The notes under the pieces: generated by a model
Told to the model about the DNA's origin: nothing
Seen by the model: only the letters and a program-made list of their open reading frames with translations
The model's database searches: none
From: Agromyces sp. ISL-38
GTDB taxonomy: Bacteria > Actinomycetota > Actinomycetes > Actinomycetales > Microbacteriaceae
NCBI RefSeq assembly: GCF_018613935.1
Contig: NZ_JAGGPF010000009.1
Location: 62,001-126,000 of the forward strand
Direction: 5' to 3'
DNA: 64,000 nucleotides
Made by a program: the position numbers and the translations under genes
Shown: positions 61,892 through 64,000 of the stretch, one piece after another
Position numbering within the stretch: the first letter of the stretch is position 1
How the letters are laid out: each line of letters starts with the position of its first letter

Positions 61892-63097
61892 TCAGCCCTC
61901 GACCGCCGCGAGCGTCTGGCGCGCGATTTCGAGTTCCTCGTTCGTGGGCACCACGAGTACCGCGGTGCGCGAGGCGTCGGTCGAGATGCGGCGCGCACCA
62001 CTCCCCCGCGCCCGGTTGCGGTCGGTGTCGAGCTCGACGCCGAAGCCCTCGAGCCCGGCGAGCGACCATTCGCGAACGATCGGCGAGTTCTCGCCCACCC
62101 CCGCGGTGAACGCGATGGCATCGACGCGCCCGAGCTGGGCGGCGTAGGCGCCGACGTAGGCGCGAATGCGGTGCGTGTACACCTCGAGCGCGAGGGTTGC
62201 CGCTTCGTCACCGGACTCGAACGCGCCGACGAGGTCGCGCATGTCGCGATGGCCGCTGAGCCCGAGCACGCCGCTCTGCGAGTTCAGGAGCTTGTCGGTG
62301 GCGTCGGTGTCGAGCCCGGCGACGCGCTGCAGGTGCAGGAGCACTGCGGGGTCGATGTCGCCCGACCGGGTGCCCATCACGAGCCCCTCGAGCGGCGTCA
62401 TCCCCATGCTCGTCTCGACCGAGCGCCCGCCCGAGACGGCGCAAGCGGATGCCCCGTTGCCGAGATGCAGCACGATCGTCCGCAGCTCCTCGACCGGTTG
62501 CCCGAGGAACTCCGCGGCCGCGCGAGAGACGAACCGATGCGAGGTGCCGTGGAAGCCATAGCGCCGCACGTGGTGCTTCGCGGCGAGCTCACGGTCGATC
62601 GCGTAGGTGTAGGCGGCGGGCGACAGCGTCTGGTGGAAAGCGGTGTCGAACACTGCGATGTGCGGTACGTCGGGGAACGCATGCTGCGCGGCGACGATGC
62701 CCGCGAGGTTCGCCGGGTTGTGCAACGGCGCGAGCTCCTCGAGCTGTTCGATCTCGCGCTTCACCTCGTCGGTCACGACCGTGGGCTCGACGAAGCGCGA
62801 GCCGCCCTGCACGACCCGGTGCCCCACCGCGACCGGCGGATGCGACTCGAGCGACGGCCCGTGCGCCGCGAACGCGTCGAGCATGAGCCGGAACGCCGCG
62901 TCGTGGTCGGCGATCTCCTCGTCGGTGTCCCACGTGTCGCGGTCGTTCTCGGCATCCTCACGGCGATGCTGCACGTGCCCCTCGGCCTGCCCGATCCGCT
63001 CGATGAGGCCGTTCGCGAGCGCGCGCCCGGCCTCGACGTCGATGAGCTGGTACTTCAGCGACGAGGAACCCGAGTTGACGACGAGGACGATGCTCAT
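61892..63097 (-). CDS. ackA: Acetate kinase
   Basis: A 401-residue ASKHA kinase converting acetyl phosphate and ADP to acetate and ATP. Motifs: [17 protein letters not shown] (phosphate-1), [33 protein letters not shown] (active-site region), [11 protein letters not shown] and [12 protein letters not shown] 63097 overlaps the pta stop by 4 bp. With Pta it interconverts acetyl-CoA and acetate. In most actinobacteria pta-ackA are co-transcribed, as here. Confidence 0.96.
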   Translation of the reverse strand: MSIVLVVNSGSSSLKYQLIDVEAGRALANGLIERIGQAEGHVQHRREDAENDRDTWDTDEEIADHDAAFRLMLDAFAAHGPSLESHPPVAVGHRVVQGGSRFVEPTVVTDEVKREIEQLEELAPLHNPANLAGIVAAQHAFPDVPHIAVFDTAFHQTLSPAAYTYAIDRELAAKHHVRRYGFHGTSHRFVSRAAAEFLGQPVEELRTIVLHLGNGASACAVSGGRSVETSMGMTPLEGLVMGTRSGDIDPAVLLHLQRVAGLDTDATDKLLNSQSGVLGLSGHRDMRDLVGAFESGDEAATLALEVYTHRIRAYVGAYAAQLGRVDAIAFTAGVGENSPIVREWSLAGLEGFGVELDTDRNRARGSGARRISTDASRTAVLVVPTNEELEIARQTLAAVEG

Positions 63098-64000
63098 GAG
63101 GCATCCGCTCGGGGCTGGGTCTCGAGACGGCCCTCGGGGCCTTCTCGACCCGCAGATGACGAGGCATCCGCCGCCTGGATCGCCGTGATGGCCACGGTGT
63201 TCACGATGTCCTGCACGAGTGCGCCCCGCGAGAGGTCGTTGATCGGCTTTCGCAGGCCCTGCAGCACCGGCCCGATCGCCACTGCGCCCGACGAGCGCTG
63301 CACCGCCTTGTAGGTGTTGTTGCCCGTGTTGAGGTCAGGGAAGATGAACACGGTCGCCCGCCCGGCGACCTCGGAATCGGGCAGCTTCGTGCGTGCGACC
63401 GCGGCGTCGGCGGCGGCGTCGTACTGGATCGGTCCCTCGACCGCGAGGTGCGGGGCGCGCTCGCGCACGAGCTGCGTCGCACGGCGCACCTTGTCGACGT
63501 CGGCGCCCGACCCCGACTCGCCGGTGGAGTACGAGAGCATCGCGATGCGCGGCTCGATGCCGAACTGCGCCGCCGTCTCGGCCGACGAGACGGCGATGTC
63601 GGCGAGCTCCTCGGCGGTCGGAACTGGCACGACCGCGCAATCGCCGTAGACGAGCACGCGGTCGGCGAGCGCCATCAGGAACACGCTCGAGACGACCTCG
63701 ACCCCAGGCTTCGTCTTGATGATCTCGAATGCCGGACGGATCGTGTGCGCCGTCGTGTGCGCGGCACCCGACACCATTCCGTCGGCGAGGCCCAGCTGCA
63801 CCATCATCGTGCCGAAGTACGACACGTCGCTGACGGTCTCACGCGCCTGCTCGAGGCTGATGCCCTTGTGCGCGCGGAGCCGCTGGTACTCGTCGGCGAA
63901 GCGGTAGACGAGCACGTGGTCGTGGTTCGAGAGCACCGTCGCGCGCGAGATGTCGAGCCCGAGGCCGATCGCGCGGGAGCGCACCTCGATCTCCTCGCCG
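63094..64000 (-). CDS. pta: Phosphate acetyltransferase, C-terminal part
   Basis: The frame is open at the window edge, so the N-terminal DRTGG/BioD-like part is missing; 302 codons, including the stop, are visible. ELRAHKG-type segment [61 protein letters not shown], and [41 protein letters not shown] are the Pta catalytic domain. It transfers acetyl between CoA and phosphate. It overlaps ackA by 4 bp (ATGA). Confidence 0.95.
   Translation of the reverse strand, partial: GEEIEVRSRAIGLGLDISRATVLSNHDHVLVYRFADEYQRLRAHKGISLEQARETVSDVSYFGTMMVQLGLADGMVSGAAHTTAHTIRPAFEIIKTKPGVEVVSSVFLMALADRVLVYGDCAVVPVPTAEELADIAVSSAETAAQFGIEPRIAMLSYSTGESGSGADVDKVRRATQLVRERAPHLAVEGPIQYDAAADAAVARTKLPDSEVAGRATVFIFPDLNTGNNTYKAVQRSSGAVAIGPVLQGLRKPINDLSRGALVQDIVNTVAITAIQAADASSSAGREGPEGRLETQPRADAS

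Overview
The window is a high-G+C actinobacterial chromosome segment, most likely from Microbacteriaceae (Agromyces-like). The basis is the base composition, frequent GTG starts, actinobacterial families (DUF4012, Rv2578c-type radical SAM, LysC alpha/beta overlap), the lysC-asd and dnaX-recR neighbourhoods, and the motif GGATGCC/GGCATCC repeated across most of the window. I see no rRNA, tRNA, CRISPR array, transposase or prophage gene.

Layout. 1-3057: partial membrane acyltransferase-like gene, LPXTG-type surface protein, DUF4012 protein. 3381-20134: exopolysaccharide (EPS) locus. A conserved block (15726-20134: polyprenyl-phosphate sugar transferase, Asp-box protein, low-molecular-weight tyrosine phosphatase, Wzz/BY-kinase fusion) leads into a variable block (3381-15672: four glycosyltransferases, three hexapeptide acetyltransferases, pyruvyl transferase with a ferredoxin-type partner, flippase, polymerase, WcbI protein). 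The variable block looks less G+C-rich and almost lacks the GGATGCC motif, as expected of imported DNA. 20317-31778: CPBP protease, thymidine kinase, a two-component system with an apparent degenerate second kinase, an SplB-like radical SAM gene behind a near-perfect SOS box, an ABC-F gene with a long structured leader, malate:quinone oxidoreductase, VOC protein and a divergent MerR/membrane-protein pair.

31849-37679: KDPG aldolase, KDG kinase, PLP-dependent D-amino-acid-type deaminase, N-acyl-D-amino-acid-type deacylase, IclR regulator and RidA. Read together they form a plausible route from N-acetyl-D-glucosaminate (oxidised chitin end) through glucosaminate and 2-keto-3-deoxygluconate to pyruvate and glyceraldehyde-3-phosphate; D-amino-acid catabolism is the alternative reading. 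37725-50098: glycan-utilisation locus with RpiR and LacI regulators, a 1196-residue secreted glycoside hydrolase, sugar ABC transporter without its ATPase, ManD-like dehydratase, SDR and an acetyl esterase, with two matching LacI-type operators at its ends. 50101-64000: SGNH hydrolase with a remnant second copy, LAETG surface protein, asd, lysC, recR, dnaX, an FAD oxidoreductase, a DksA/TraR-type protein, and ackA-pta running off the end.

The most unusual structure is a 64-bp intergenic element present three times (26201, 28532, 52898). It has four AGGAC-type half-sites with identical 19-21-19 bp spacing in every copy, the two right-hand sites being inverted, and each copy lies 40-80 bp past a stop codon. 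Many starts also lack a Shine-Dalgarno sequence and carry TANNNT 6-8 bp before the start codon, which suggests leaderless transcripts.
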